The position numbers and the translations under genes are program-made. This document shows, piece after piece, positions 53,201-63,913 of a stretch of 64,000 bases of DNA; position 1 is the first letter of the stretch, and each line of letters begins with the position of its first letter. The DNA comes from Dechloromonas hortensis (GTDB taxonomy: Bacteria > Pseudomonadota > Gammaproteobacteria > Burkholderiales > Rhodocyclaceae): the NCBI RefSeq assembly GCF_009469765.1, contig NZ_SSSQ01000003.1:248001-312000 (forward strand), written 5' to 3'. The notes under the pieces were generated by a model. That model did not search any database. It saw only the letters and a list, made by a program, of their open reading frames with translations, and was not told the origin of the DNA.

Positions 53201-56200
53201 GGCTGCACTCGACCACAGGCCATCGGCCAGCGTTTCGAGCACATTATCCAGCTTGCCGCCGAGCATGGCATCGAGCCGCTTGGCACCGCCGTCGGTGGCG
53301 AAGGCGCGGTTGACGAATTGCTGGTCGATGACGACTTCGTGGTGCAGTTGCTTGGCGAGGCGGTCGAGCCATTTGCGTTGTACGGGCGTCCAGGCGGTGA
53401 AGCTGAAAATGCCCTGCATGGCCCGGGCGACGCGCTGCTCGAAGGGGAGCAGGGCTTCGCCGAGTGCGGCCTGGCGGATGTAGCCAATGATGCTGGCGGC
53501 GATGTCCTGGTTGCTGCGGTTGCGCCAGGCGGTTTGCAGGCGGGCTTCGGAGTAGCCGTGTTCGTCGAGGAGCAGGCGGACTTCGCGCAGTTGCTCACGG
53601 CTCAGGTCTTTCGGGCGATTGACCACGACACTCAAGGCGGTGGACTGGTTGAGTTGCTGCTGGATGAAGTGGTTGAAGCTGTCGAGGTAGTCCTCGGGCT
53701 TGCTGTAACTGCCGTAGCTTTGTTCGCGGGCGAGCAGTTCGTCCTTGTGGCCGGAGATGATGGGCTTGTAGGCGCTGCCGATCATCAGCCGGAGGCCTTC
53801 GACTTGGGCGATCAGCGATTTTTGCTGTTTCAGCCAGTCCACCGCAGCAGTCGGCCCCAGCTCGCGCAGGTACTTGTGGAGGATGGCGGGGGCGACGCCC
53901 CAGTGTTGTTCGAGTTCGTCGAGCCGGGTTTTTATCTCGGGCTTTTTCTCGGCATGGTGCGTGGCGCTGCGCAGGACGCGCATGAGCTTCTGGCTGATGG
54001 CGTCGAGAACATCGTGGGCGTGGTGGATGCCGGCACGGCTGCCGGGCGCGGTGAAGCTGGCCGGGTTGTCGAGTTCGCCGACCAGTTGTTCGAGTGTGAT
54101 GTTCGGGTCTTTGACCAGCGGCTGCATGGTGTTGACCGCTTCGAGCGCCTTGTAAATATCGACCGGGTCGTAGATTTTGAAGACGGTTTTGCCGATGTCG
54201 TCGCAGCGGCGGGTGGCGCGGCCGATCATCTGTTCGTAGAGGATGCGCGAACGAACGCGGCGCATGAAGACGATATGGCTGATGGCGGGGACGTCAATGC
54301 CGGTGGTGAGCAGATCAACGGTGATGGCGATGCTGGGGTAACGCTCGTTTTTGTAGCGGGCGATGAGTTGCTTGATCTTGTCCGACTGGCCAGTGATTTT
54401 GCGGACGGCGGCTTCGGCGTATTCGTCGCCGTATTTTTCCTTGAAGGCAGCGTCGAGCAGGCGCTTGACCATGTCGGCGTGCAGGTCGGTGGCGCAGAAG
54501 ATCAGGGTTTTTTCTTGGCTGAACGGATCGATTTCTTCGACCAGTTGTTCGCAGATGACACGGTTGAAGTCTTCGCTGATGACGCGGCGGTTGAAACTTT
54601 CGACCTCGAATTTCAGTTCGTCTTCAAGTTCGGATTGCTCGATTTCGCCGGTGCCGAGGTCGATGGCGCTGACTTGCTCGCCCTTGGCGAACTTGATGCC
54701 GTGCTTGCTGAGCAGGGTTTCGTAGCGGATCGGCGGTTCGTGGTCGATCAGCCAGTCGTCGGCGACGGCTTCGCGGTAGGAGTAGGTGTAGACCGGGCGG
54801 CCGAAGATGTCGCTGGTGTGCTTGGCCGGGGTGGCGGTCAGCGCAATCCGGGTAGCGTCGAAATAGTCGAGAACGCGGCGGTAGGTCGAGAGGTACTGGG
54901 CCTGGTCGCGGACCTGCAGTTCGCCTTCGGACATTTCCTGATCGAGGGTGTAGCCGCGGTGGGCTTCGTCGATGATGATGCAGTCGAATTCGTCGATGCC
55001 CGGCGGGGAGTCGCTCTGGAAGATGCGCTTGACCATGGCCTGCACCGTGGCGACCTGGACGCGGGTTTCGGCTTCGGCGGCCATATCGCCCATTTCGGCG
55101 ATGTTATAGGCCTTGGAGAGCGGCAGGTTTTGTTCGAGCGCAGCTTCGTCGAAGTTTTCCTGCGCTTGCTGGCCGAGGGCGCTGCGGTCGACGAGGAAGA
55201 GGATGCGCCGGAAGCGTTCGGCTTTCAGGAAGCGATACATCAGGCCGATGATGGTGCGCGTTTTGCCGGTGCCGGTGGCCATCGCCAGCAGGCAGTTGGG
55301 CTGGCCGGCGGCGAGAGCCGCTTCGACGGCCTGAATGGCGCGTTCCTGATAGTTGCGCAGGCGCAGGTAGGTGAAACCTTCCTGTTGCAGCCTGGTTTCG
55401 GCTTCACTCTTGCTGCGCGTCAGCATGTCCAGCAGGCCAGCCGGGGTGTGGAAATCCATCAGCGGCTTGGCGAGATTGGCCGGGCGGCGCACATCGCGGA
55501 ACCAGGTGCCGCTCTGTTCAGCGAGCTGCTGCAGGTAGGGCCGGCTATTGCTGGAGTAAACGAAGGGAACTTCGAAGCGGCTGCTTTCGGCATCGGGCCA
55601 GCCACTGTGGTGGCCTTCGAGTTGCCATGCCGGTTGGGCGGCCGGCAATTGGCGGTAGCCGCGTGCATAACGTTCGGCCTGCGGAATCTTGCCGGCGACG
55701 TTGGCGTTTTGGCGCTTGGCTTCGACGACGGCGATCGGCGTCAGGCCGGCGAACAGAACGTAATCGGCGGCTTCCTTGCCGAGTGTCGGCCATTCGGCGA
55801 TCGCTCGGTTTTTGCCCTTTTCCGGGCGTGCACCGCGGGCATAAGTGAGTTGCTGGGTATCGGCCTCCCAACCGGCCTGGATCAATTGCTGGTCAATCAG
55901 GATGCGGGTAAGTTCCTCGCTGAGTACCAGTTGTTTACTGGCATTCCCGGTGCTTTGGCTGACCTGTTGAGCCGCTTTCTGGCTGGCATCGACTTGCTTT
56001 TGCAGGGCTTGCAGTCGTTGCTCGAATTCCAGCCGGACGCGGTCGAGCACGGCGCCTTGTTCTTCCGCCAGGCTTTGGTAGGTGCGCGCTTCGGCATCCA
56101 TCTGCGCGGCGAGGACGGCGTACTCTTCCTTTTCACGGGCGATCAGGGCGGCGACTTGCTGGTTGTTTTCAAGCGCGGTGGTTTTGTCGCCCAACTCGGC

Positions 56201-56665
56201 GCGCAGTTGGGCGATTTCACTTTGCAGCAAACGCAAGGCCTGACTGGGGTCGCTGGGTGCAATGAAAGGGCCGGGCTGAAAAGCAGCGCCGGCTTTGCCG
56301 AACGACTGATGAAACCAGACGGCAAGGGCGCGGGCCAGCTTGAGGCCATCCATCGCTTCCTTGTGTCGGGTACGAAACTGATGTGTTGCCTTGTTGCCCT
56401 CGATACGCAAGGTATGGAAGAGGTTGCGCACGGTGGCGTCGAGGCGGATTTCGCGCCCAAGTCGAGAGAGCAGATCGGCCTGCGTGGTTTCGTGATCGAA
56501 CTCGACGCCGGCACGGGCGGCAATATCCTGCGCCAAGGCTTCGCCCAGCTGCCGCAGTTTGATCAGCGTGGTGTTGGGATCGGCTGCGAAGACCTGCTCG
56601 GCAGTGCCGGCGAGTTGCAGAAAGACCGGGTCGTGTTCGGCGAGAAAAGCGAAATTGCTGGAAAT
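53198..56665 (-). CDS. hsdR: type I restriction enzyme subunit HsdR, non-standard start
   Basis: DNA translocase and nuclease of the type I system, about 1155 residues if counted from 56665. PD-(D/E)XK nuclease core DYVLFAGLTPIAVVEAKR, Walker A ATGTGKTRTI, DEAH box IIDEAHRG, and the long C-terminal EcoEI-like domain. Conserved N-terminal sequence SSNFAFLAEHDPVFLQLAGT, then LIKLRQLGEALAQDIAARAG, is in frame above 56536, but no ATG, GTG or TTG precedes it after the in-frame stop: the expected start is ATT (56663-56665). The first usual start is TTG 56536, which drops 43 residues. Distinct from fic-hsdMS by an operator gap. Confidence 0.9.
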   Translation of the reverse strand: MSSNFAFLAEHDPVFLQLAGTAEQVFAADPNTTLIKLRQLGEALAQDIAARAGVEFDHETTQADLLSRLGREIRLDATVRNLFHTLRIEGNKATHQFRTRHKEAMDGLKLARALAVWFHQSFGKAGAAFQPGPFIAPSDPSQALRLLQSEIAQLRAELGDKTTALENNQQVAALIAREKEEYAVLAAQMDAEARTYQSLAEEQGAVLDRVRLEFEQRLQALQKQVDASQKAAQQVSQSTGNASKQLVLSEELTRILIDQQLIQAGWEADTQQLTYARGARPEKGKNRAIAEWPTLGKEAADYVLFAGLTPIAVVEAKRQNANVAGKIPQAERYARGYRQLPAAQPAWQLEGHHSGWPDAESSRFEVPFVYSSNSRPYLQQLAEQSGTWFRDVRRPANLAKPLMDFHTPAGLLDMLTRSKSEAETRLQQEGFTYLRLRNYQERAIQAVEAALAAGQPNCLLAMATGTGKTRTIIGLMYRFLKAERFRRILFLVDRSALGQQAQENFDEAALEQNLPLSKAYNIAEMGDMAAEAETRVQVATVQAMVKRIFQSDSPPGIDEFDCIIIDEAHRGYTLDQEMSEGELQVRDQAQYLSTYRRVLDYFDATRIALTATPAKHTSDIFGRPVYTYSYREAVADDWLIDHEPPIRYETLLSKHGIKFAKGEQVSAIDLGTGEIEQSELEDELKFEVESFNRRVISEDFNRVICEQLVEEIDPFSQEKTLIFCATDLHADMVKRLLDAAFKEKYGDEYAEAAVRKITGQSDKIKQLIARYKNERYPSIAITVDLLTTGIDVPAISHIVFMRRVRSRILYEQMIGRATRRCDDIGKTVFKIYDPVDIYKALEAVNTMQPLVKDPNITLEQLVGELDNPASFTAPGSRAGIHHAHDVLDAISQKLMRVLRSATHHAEKKPEIKTRLDELEQHWGVAPAILHKYLRELGPTAAVDWLKQQKSLIAQVEGLRLMIGSAYKPIISGHKDELLAREQSYGSYSKPEDYLDSFNHFIQQQLNQSTALSVVVNRPKDLSREQLREVRLLLDEHGYSEARLQTAWRNRSNQDIAASIIGYIRQAALGEALLPFEQRVARAMQGIFSFTAWTPVQRKWLDRLAKQLHHEVVIDQQFVNRAFATDGGAKRLDAMLGGKLDNVLETLADGLWSSAA

Positions 56666-56859
56666 GATTGGGCCCCGGATTTATTGGCGGTTACTTGCAG
56701 ACAGCATGGCCGGAAATTTAACGCACTTTGCCTCTGCCGGGCCAGTGCTTCGCCGTTTTGTAATGCCGATGGGGTGATTGGGGGCGGTTTACTAATTGTA
56801 AAAACCGCTTAATAAAAATTCACCAAGCTTGTCGCCAAATGCAACTAACATGAACTTAG

Positions 56860-56879
56860 GCCCGGTGATTTTTCCGGGC
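56860..56879 (+). promoter_or_regulatory. 5' UTR hairpin before the DUF3597 gene
   Basis: GCCCGG and CCGGGC pair around TGATTTTT, 37 bp upstream of the ATG. Possible attenuator or mRNA-stabilising hairpin; function not known. Confidence 0.35.
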
Positions 56880-56916
56880 TGTGTATTTGTTCAATCCGTC
56901 GCGAAGGAGAAACAGC

Positions 56917-57297
56917 ATGGGAATCTTCAGCAACATTCTGGCCAAGCTTGGTTTTGGCGATGAAAAGAAGGAAGTGGCGGCCGAGGCAGCACCGGCTGCC
57001 GTAGAGGCGCCCGCTGCCGCGGCACCGGTGGCGATCAGCGCGGTCGATGTCGTGGCCAGGCTGGAGGCGCTGGCGGCCGGGCATGCCGAGAAGCTCAACT
57101 GGAAGACGTCCATCGTTGATCTGCTGAAACTGCTCGGCCTGGACAGCAGCCTGGCGGCACGCAAGGAACTGGCGACCGAACTGGGCTGCCCGGCCGAGAA
57201 GATGGGCGATTCGGCACAGATGAACATGTGGCTGCACAAGACCGTGCTGCAGAAACTGGCCAATAACGGCGGCAATATCCCGGCTGAACTCCTTTAA
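56917..57297 (+). CDS. DUF3597 domain-containing protein
   Basis: 126 residues: an N-terminal MGIFSNILAKLGFG tag, an Ala/Pro/Glu-rich linker (residues 22-48), then the DUF3597 domain (LNWKTSIVDLLKLLGLDSSL, ARKELATELGCP, NMWLHKTVLQKLANNGG). Function unknown, though the domain resembles LysM-associated BON-like small proteins in layout. GAAGGAGA before ATG 56917. The opposite-strand frame here is a shadow. Confidence 0.87.
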   Translation: MGIFSNILAKLGFGDEKKEVAAEAAPAAVEAPAAAAPVAISAVDVVARLEALAAGHAEKLNWKTSIVDLLKLLGLDSSLAARKELATELGCPAEKMGDSAQMNMWLHKTVLQKLANNGGNIPAELL

Positions 57298-57323
57298 GCA
57301 GGATTTCTGGCTGCCAAGAGCAA

Positions 57324-57350
57324 AAGGCCCGCTGGTCGCGGGCCTTCTGC
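57324..57350 (+). terminator. terminator after the DUF3597 gene
   Basis: AAGGCCCGC and GCGGGCCTT around a TGGTC loop, followed by CTGCTTT. It stands between convergent genes. Confidence 0.82.
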
Positions 57351-57367
57351 TTTGTATTTGCAGCAAA

Positions 57368-59287
57368 TCAACGGCTGCTCAGCGCCTTGGCGATGAAATG
57401 GCGGCCAACCCGCGGTTTCGGCACGCGTTCGTTGAACCAGGCGCGGACGTCCTCGTCCAGCCCGATGCCGTGCATGTAGTTGTAGAGCGCCTTGTTCAGC
57501 GCCTTGCCCAGACTGTTGTGGTCGACACCGGTCGGGTCGATGAATTCGACGTCGTTGCTGGCGAAGGTGATCGGCGGCAGCGGTTGCAGCTTGATGCCGT
57601 ATTCGGCCGGATTGAGGCCGACCGGCGAATGCACGGTACAGGCGAAGCGGTGGAAGAAGCCGGACTGGATGCAGCCTTCGGCGAACAACTGGCGGACGTA
57701 TTCGAGCGCATCGACGGTGTCCTGCACGGTCTGCGTCGGGAAGCCGTACATCAGGTAGGCGTGGACCAGCACGCCGGCTTCGCTAAAGGCCTTGGTGACG
57801 CGTGCGACCTGGTCGACCGAGACGCCTTTCTTCATCAGCTTGAGCAGGCGGTCGGAGGCGACTTCGAGACCGCCGGAGACGGCGATGCAGCCGCTGTCGG
57901 CCAGCTGGTTGCAGAGTTCCGGGGTGAAGGATTTTTCGAAGCGGATGTTGCCCCACCAGGAAATCGAGCGGTTGCGCTTTTGCAACTCGTCGGCCAGGGA
58001 TTTCAGCGCTTTGGGCGGCGCGGCTTCGTCGACAAAGTGGAAGCCGGTCTGCCCGGTTTCGGCGATGATTTCTTCGATGCGATCGACCAGCAGTTCGGCC
58101 GGGGCGCCGTCGTAGCGGCCGATGTAGTCGAGGCTGACGTCGCAGAAGCTGCACTTCTTCCAGTAGCAGCCATGGGCGACGGTCAGCTTGTTCCAGCGCC
58201 CATCCGACCACAGGCGGTGCATCGGGTTGAGCATGTCGAGCAGCGACAGGTAGCGGTCGAGCGGCAGGCCGTCCCAGGTTGGCGTGCCGACTTCGGCGAA
58301 GGGAACGTCGGGCTCGCTGCTGTTGAAGTAGCGGACCTGGCCGTCGACGCGGGTGTAGGTGCGGACCAGGTTGAGGCGCGGCCGCGTGCCGTCGAGGTGT
58401 TCGAGCAGGGCGATGATCGGCTGCTCGCCGTCGTCGAGCGTGACGTAGTCGAAATAATCGAAGACGCGCGGCTCTTTCAGTTCGCGCAATTCGGTATTGA
58501 CCCAGCCACCGCCGAGTACGGTGACGATGGCCGGATGGCGCGCCTTGATGCTTTGCGCGATGCGAAAGGCGGCATAGACCGAACCGGGGAAAGGCACAGA
58601 AAGCAGCACGGTTTGTGGATTGCTGCGGTCGACGGCCTGCAAAGTCAGTTTTTCGAGCGTCTGGTCGACCAGGCTGGGGGCTGCGGCCAGGGCGCGGGCC
58701 AGCGGCTCGAAAGTCGGCTGGCTGCGGGCCAGCGACTCGGCGTAGCGGACGAATTCGAAGCGCGCGTCGACGGCTTCGCGCAGGACGTCGGCCAGGTCGT
58801 TCAGGAACAGGGTGGCGAGATGGCGCGCCCGGTCCTGCACGCCGAGCGAGCCGAAGGCCCAGGCCAGCGGGTCGCCGCCTTCATCGTCGATATAGACGTC
58901 GAGTGAGGCGAAGCGCGGGCCTTCCGGCAGGAAATTGCGGCCGCAGATGCGGTGGCCGATCGACGGATCGCGCCCCTGCAGAAAGGCGATGGCCGGCGTA
59001 ACGGTAGCGAGGTAACGCTCGAAATTTTCCGCGAAGCAGTGCAGCGAGGGCGAGCGCTTCTTGGCCGGCACCGCCTGCACCTTGTCGTGGATCGCCTGCA
59101 GGCCGGCCGGCGAAAACAGTTTGAGGACCAGTTGCAGCGCAATGTCTTCCTGCACGGCGTCGAAGCCGCGTGAACGAAGAAAGCCGGTCAGGTAGGCGGT
59201 CGACGGGTAGGGCGTGTTCAACTGCGTCATCGGCGGGATGACGGACAGAATGCGGCGCGGGCTGGCGGGCGTCATCGGCTGGCTCAA
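57368..59287 (-). CDS. B12-binding-type radical SAM protein
   Basis: 639 residues. The N-terminal cobalamin-binding-like domain (VTVLGGGWVNTELRELKEP region, residues about 240-270) precedes a radical SAM core whose cluster motif is HGCYWKKCSFC, C-x4-C-x2-C rather than the classical C-x3-C-x2-C, as usual in this family. SWWGNIRFEKSFTPELCNQLADSG and HAYLMYGFPTQT follow. Substrate unknown. ATG overlaps the upstream patatin stop by 4 bp, so the two are translated together. A repeat copy lies within the frame at 58617-58655. Confidence 0.85.
   Translation of the reverse strand: MSQPMTPASPRRILSVIPPMTQLNTPYPSTAYLTGFLRSRGFDAVQEDIALQLVLKLFSPAGLQAIHDKVQAVPAKKRSPSLHCFAENFERYLATVTPAIAFLQGRDPSIGHRICGRNFLPEGPRFASLDVYIDDEGGDPLAWAFGSLGVQDRARHLATLFLNDLADVLREAVDARFEFVRYAESLARSQPTFEPLARALAAAPSLVDQTLEKLTLQAVDRSNPQTVLLSVPFPGSVYAAFRIAQSIKARHPAIVTVLGGGWVNTELRELKEPRVFDYFDYVTLDDGEQPIIALLEHLDGTRPRLNLVRTYTRVDGQVRYFNSSEPDVPFAEVGTPTWDGLPLDRYLSLLDMLNPMHRLWSDGRWNKLTVAHGCYWKKCSFCDVSLDYIGRYDGAPAELLVDRIEEIIAETGQTGFHFVDEAAPPKALKSLADELQKRNRSISWWGNIRFEKSFTPELCNQLADSGCIAVSGGLEVASDRLLKLMKKGVSVDQVARVTKAFSEAGVLVHAYLMYGFPTQTVQDTVDALEYVRQLFAEGCIQSGFFHRFACTVHSPVGLNPAEYGIKLQPLPPITFASNDVEFIDPTGVDHNSLGKALNKALYNYMHGIGLDEDVRAWFNERVPKPRVGRHFIAKALSSR
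58617..58655. repeat. GCGGTCGAC repeat inside the radical SAM gene
   Basis: GATTGCTGCGGTCGACGGCC followed by TGCAAAGTCAGTTTTTCG. In the gene frame it encodes about KLTLQAVDRSNP, a segment I would not expect from family conservation. Confidence 0.55.
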
Positions 59288-60204
59288 GGCGTCTTGGCGC
59301 TGGCCAGTGCCGGGCTGCCCGCCTGTCGGGCGAGCTTCTGGCGGATCAGCGGGATGGCGGCCTGGGCGGCGCGTTCGCCTTCGAGGATCGCATCGTGGCG
59401 GGCGGTGAAGTCCCAGGACTTGACGTAGGGCAGGTTGGGGCGGATGACGATGTCGGCCTCGCGCAGTTCATTGCGGCCGATGACGCCGCCCATGATGGTG
59501 ATGGTCTGCCACATGACGCTGCTCAGGCTGTCGACCGGCTGGCCCTCGGGGCGGGCCGAGATATCGACGGCGATGACGAAGTCGGCGCCCATCTCGCGCG
59601 CCGCCTGGACCGGAACCGGGCTGCTCAGGCCGCCATCGACATAGGACTTGCCGGCAAACTGGGCCGGCTGGAAAACGCCGGGCACGGCGGCCGAGGCGCG
59701 CACGGCGAGGCCGCTGTCGCCGGTCCGGAAGACAACTCGCTCACCGCTCTTGAGGTCGGTGGCGACGGCGGCAAACGGCTTGTTCAGGCCTTCCAGCGGG
59801 CGGTTGCGCAGATGCTGATTGACGAAGCCCTGCAGCGCCTCGCCCTTGAGAAAGCCGCGTCCGCCCAGTGTCCAGTCGGCAAAGATGGTTTCGTCGAGCT
59901 GCTGGGCGATTTTCTGCATCGCGTAGGCATCGTGGCCGCCGGCATAGAGCGAACCGACCACGGCGCCGGCACTGGTCCCGACCACGTAGTCGGCGACGAT
60001 GCCCTGCGATTCCAGCATCTTGATCACGCCGATATGGGCGAAGCCGCGCGCCGCGCCGCCGCCGAGGGCAAGGGCGATCTTGGGTTTGTGCGGAGCGACG
60101 GTTGTCGCTGGGCCGGGTTTGCCCGGCGCCACGGCGGCGCAGCCGGCCAGCCAGGCGATGGAGGCGGCGAGCAGGGCGCGGCGGAGAATCAGGGTGGGCT
60201 TCAT
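59284..60204 (-). CDS. patatin-like phospholipase lipoprotein
   Basis: About 306 residues. Signal peptide and lipobox LAGC (Cys about residue 22). The patatin domain has the oxyanion loop GGGAARGFAHIGV, nucleophile Ser in GTSAG, and the partner Asp in DGG (DGGLSSPVPV), so a catalytic dyad is intact. Likely acts on membrane lipids in the periplasm or outer membrane. Overlaps the radical SAM gene by 4 bp (ATGA). Confidence 0.88.
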   Translation of the reverse strand: MKPTLILRRALLAASIAWLAGCAAVAPGKPGPATTVAPHKPKIALALGGGAARGFAHIGVIKMLESQGIVADYVVGTSAGAVVGSLYAGGHDAYAMQKIAQQLDETIFADWTLGGRGFLKGEALQGFVNQHLRNRPLEGLNKPFAAVATDLKSGERVVFRTGDSGLAVRASAAVPGVFQPAQFAGKSYVDGGLSSPVPVQAAREMGADFVIAVDISARPEGQPVDSLSSVMWQTITIMGGVIGRNELREADIVIRPNLPYVKSWDFTARHDAILEGERAAQAAIPLIRQKLARQAGSPALASAKTP

Positions 60205-60259
60205 GAATGCAATGTTGGGGGTAAGTATTTTCGGATAAGGCCGCTGGCTTGAGTTTGCC

Positions 60260-61096
60260 TTACTGGCACATGCGGCGGATTTCGTTTTCCTTGATCGCCT
60301 GCTCGACCTGGAACAGCACGGCATCGACATCGGCCAGATGTTCGTCGAGGACGACCTGGCCGGTCAGCACCTGATCGGGGCGGAGCAGGCCGCTTTCGTA
60401 CAGGCTCCAGATTTCCTTGCCGTACTGGCTATCTTTCAGCGATGGGGCAAAGGCGCTGAAATAGCTGCGCAGGTTGATCACGTCGCGTTCCAGCATCTCG
60501 GCTGCTGCACTGTTGGCGGCGGCATCGATGGCCTGCGGCAAGTCGATGATGACCGGGCCATCGGCGCCGACCAGGATGTTGTATTCCGACAGGTCGCCGT
60601 GAATGATGCCGGCGCACAGCATGCGGACGACCTGGTTGACCAGCAGGGCGTGGTATTCCAGTGCCACTTCCTCGCTCAGCGCGACATCGTTGAGGCGTGG
60701 CGCGACGTTGCCCTCGCCATCGCTGACCAGATCCATCAACAGCACGCCCTCGAAACAGATGTGCGGTTGCGGCACGCGGACACCGGCCGCGGCCAGTCGG
60801 TACAGGGCATCGACCTCGGCGTTCTGCCAGACTTCTTCCTGCATCTGGCGGCCGTAGCGGCTGCCTTTTTCCATGGCGCGCGCCTGCCGGCTGTTCTTGA
60901 CCTTGCGCCCTTCCTGGTAGGAGGCGGCCTTGCGGAAACTGCGCTGGTTGGCTTCCTTGTACACCTTGGCGCAACGGATGTGCTCACCGCAGCGGACGAT
61001 ATAGACGGTGGCTTCCTTGCCGCTCATCAATTGCCCCAACACCTCGTCTATAAGGCCTTCTTCAACGAGTGTGGTGAGTCTTTTTGGGGTTTTCAT
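60260..61096 (-). CDS. RIO1-like serine protein kinase
   Basis: 278 residues. RIO-type catalytic signature IIHGDLSEYNIL, metal-binding IIDLPQAID, and MSGKEATVYIVRCG with VYKEANQRSFRKA in the ATP lobe. Bacterial relatives (PA4780-like) are Ser kinases of unknown substrate. No other gene in the group helps assign it. Single gene. Confidence 0.85.
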   Translation of the reverse strand: MKTPKRLTTLVEEGLIDEVLGQLMSGKEATVYIVRCGEHIRCAKVYKEANQRSFRKAASYQEGRKVKNSRQARAMEKGSRYGRQMQEEVWQNAEVDALYRLAAAGVRVPQPHICFEGVLLMDLVSDGEGNVAPRLNDVALSEEVALEYHALLVNQVVRMLCAGIIHGDLSEYNILVGADGPVIIDLPQAIDAAANSAAAEMLERDVINLRSYFSAFAPSLKDSQYGKEIWSLYESGLLRPDQVLTGQVVLDEHLADVDAVLFQVEQAIKENEIRRMCQ

Positions 61097-61229
61097 GGGC
61101 TTTCGGCGTCTCGGGGCAAGGGATTCAGGGGCGAATCAGACCACGGGTTCAACGCCATCTGGTGTGCCATGTACTCATTTACAGCGTTATCTGACCAGGC
61201 CAGGCGGCCATGGTTCTCATCGCATCTCA

Positions 61230-61490
61230 TCAGTCGGGGACAAAGACCATGCCCATAACGCCGATGGAGGTCACTTTCTCGTTGACCGTCGTATACGAAA
61301 CGACACCCAGCGAGTGGTAGGTCGAAGCGAAGGAGGTCAGGTGGCCAATACCCAGGACTCGTTGCAGCTGGCTGCGTTCACCGATGGCGTCCTTGATCCG
61401 GGCGCGGTGCTTTTCCGGCGAAGGATTGAGGGCAAAGGCCAGGGCAAGCAATGCGCAGGCGACGAGGATGGTAGTGATACGGTTTGACAT
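61230..61490 (-). CDS. small exported or membrane-anchored protein
   Basis: 86 residues. N-terminal hydrophobic segment (TILVACALLALAFAL, residues 7-21), then a soluble domain (HLTSFASTYHSLGVVSYTTVNEKVT, SIGVMGMVF). It resembles DUF4359-type small proteins in size and NP motif (ALNPSPEKH) but I could not settle it. Between RIO and parE, same strand. Confidence 0.65.
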   Translation of the reverse strand: MSNRITTILVACALLALAFALNPSPEKHRARIKDAIGERSQLQRVLGIGHLTSFASTYHSLGVVSYTTVNEKVTSIGVMGMVFVPD

Positions 61491-61550
61491 ATTGCATGCT
61501 CCTGTTGGCAGCTGGCCGGTTCGACATCCGGTCTGGCGATTAGGCCGGTT

Positions 61551-61581
61551 TTCGTGCTTTCTACCCGGTCAACCGCAGGAG
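61551..61581 (-). repeat. GCGGTCGAC repeat, reverse copy
   Basis: On the minus strand CCTGCGGTTGACCGGGTAG followed by AAAGCACGAAAACCGG. Diverged copy, in the gap before the 61490 gene. Confidence 0.5.
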
Positions 61582-61608
61582 GCGGGAGGCTGAGGGGGGC
61601 GTCGGGAC

Positions 61609-63558
<1,950 letters not shown>

Positions 63559-63570
63559 TCGTTTCGAAAA

Positions 63571-63600
63571 TCGGGCAAATTGGGCAGTCGACCGCAGGAA
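63571..63600 (-). repeat. GCGGTCGAC repeat, reverse copy
   Basis: On the minus strand TTCCTGCGGTCGACTGCCC then AATTTGCCCGA. Directly upstream of parE, so it may affect the parE leader. Confidence 0.5.
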
Positions 63601-63706
63601 GTCGGCGGTTTGCGGGCTGGATTCTACCAGTTCGTCGGCGGCCCGCTGGGACAAGGCATATGGCATAATCGCCGTTTGCCTTATTCACCAAATAGCGGAG
63701 GTCGCG

Positions 63707-63913
63707 ATGACACAACACGGATCACCGGAGCATACGCCACCGATGTTCGCCTTTGTCCGCGGCCCTGACCGCCGGCACTGCGCGACGGTCAGCCCGCCCC
63801 CCTACCTGACCATGGCGGGCTTGATCCTGCACGACCGGCGTTCCCATCTCGACCGACGCGCCGCCTGGATCAAGAACTTCTGGATCGACGGCGAGCCGCA
63901 CAACGAACACTGA
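63707..63913 (+). CDS. small hypothetical protein
   Basis: 68 residues, basic and Trp/His-containing: TPPMFAFVRGPDRRHCATVS, then LTMAGLILHDRRSHLDRRAAW. GGAGG six bp before ATG 63707 and a TATGGCATAATC sequence upstream support expression. No family recognised. Divergent from parE. Confidence 0.55.
   Translation: MTQHGSPEHTPPMFAFVRGPDRRHCATVSPPPYLTMAGLILHDRRSHLDRRAAWIKNFWIDGEPHNEH

Noticed and set aside
53318..56812. 1164-aa plus-strand frame opposite hsdR
   Set aside because: Open by codon bias only; hsdR motifs are on the minus strand. Composition is repetitive Val/Gly/Phe/Asp.
57398..58906. 502-aa plus-strand frame opposite the radical SAM gene
   Set aside because: Shadow of a GC-rich gene; no initiation signal, no recognisable domain.
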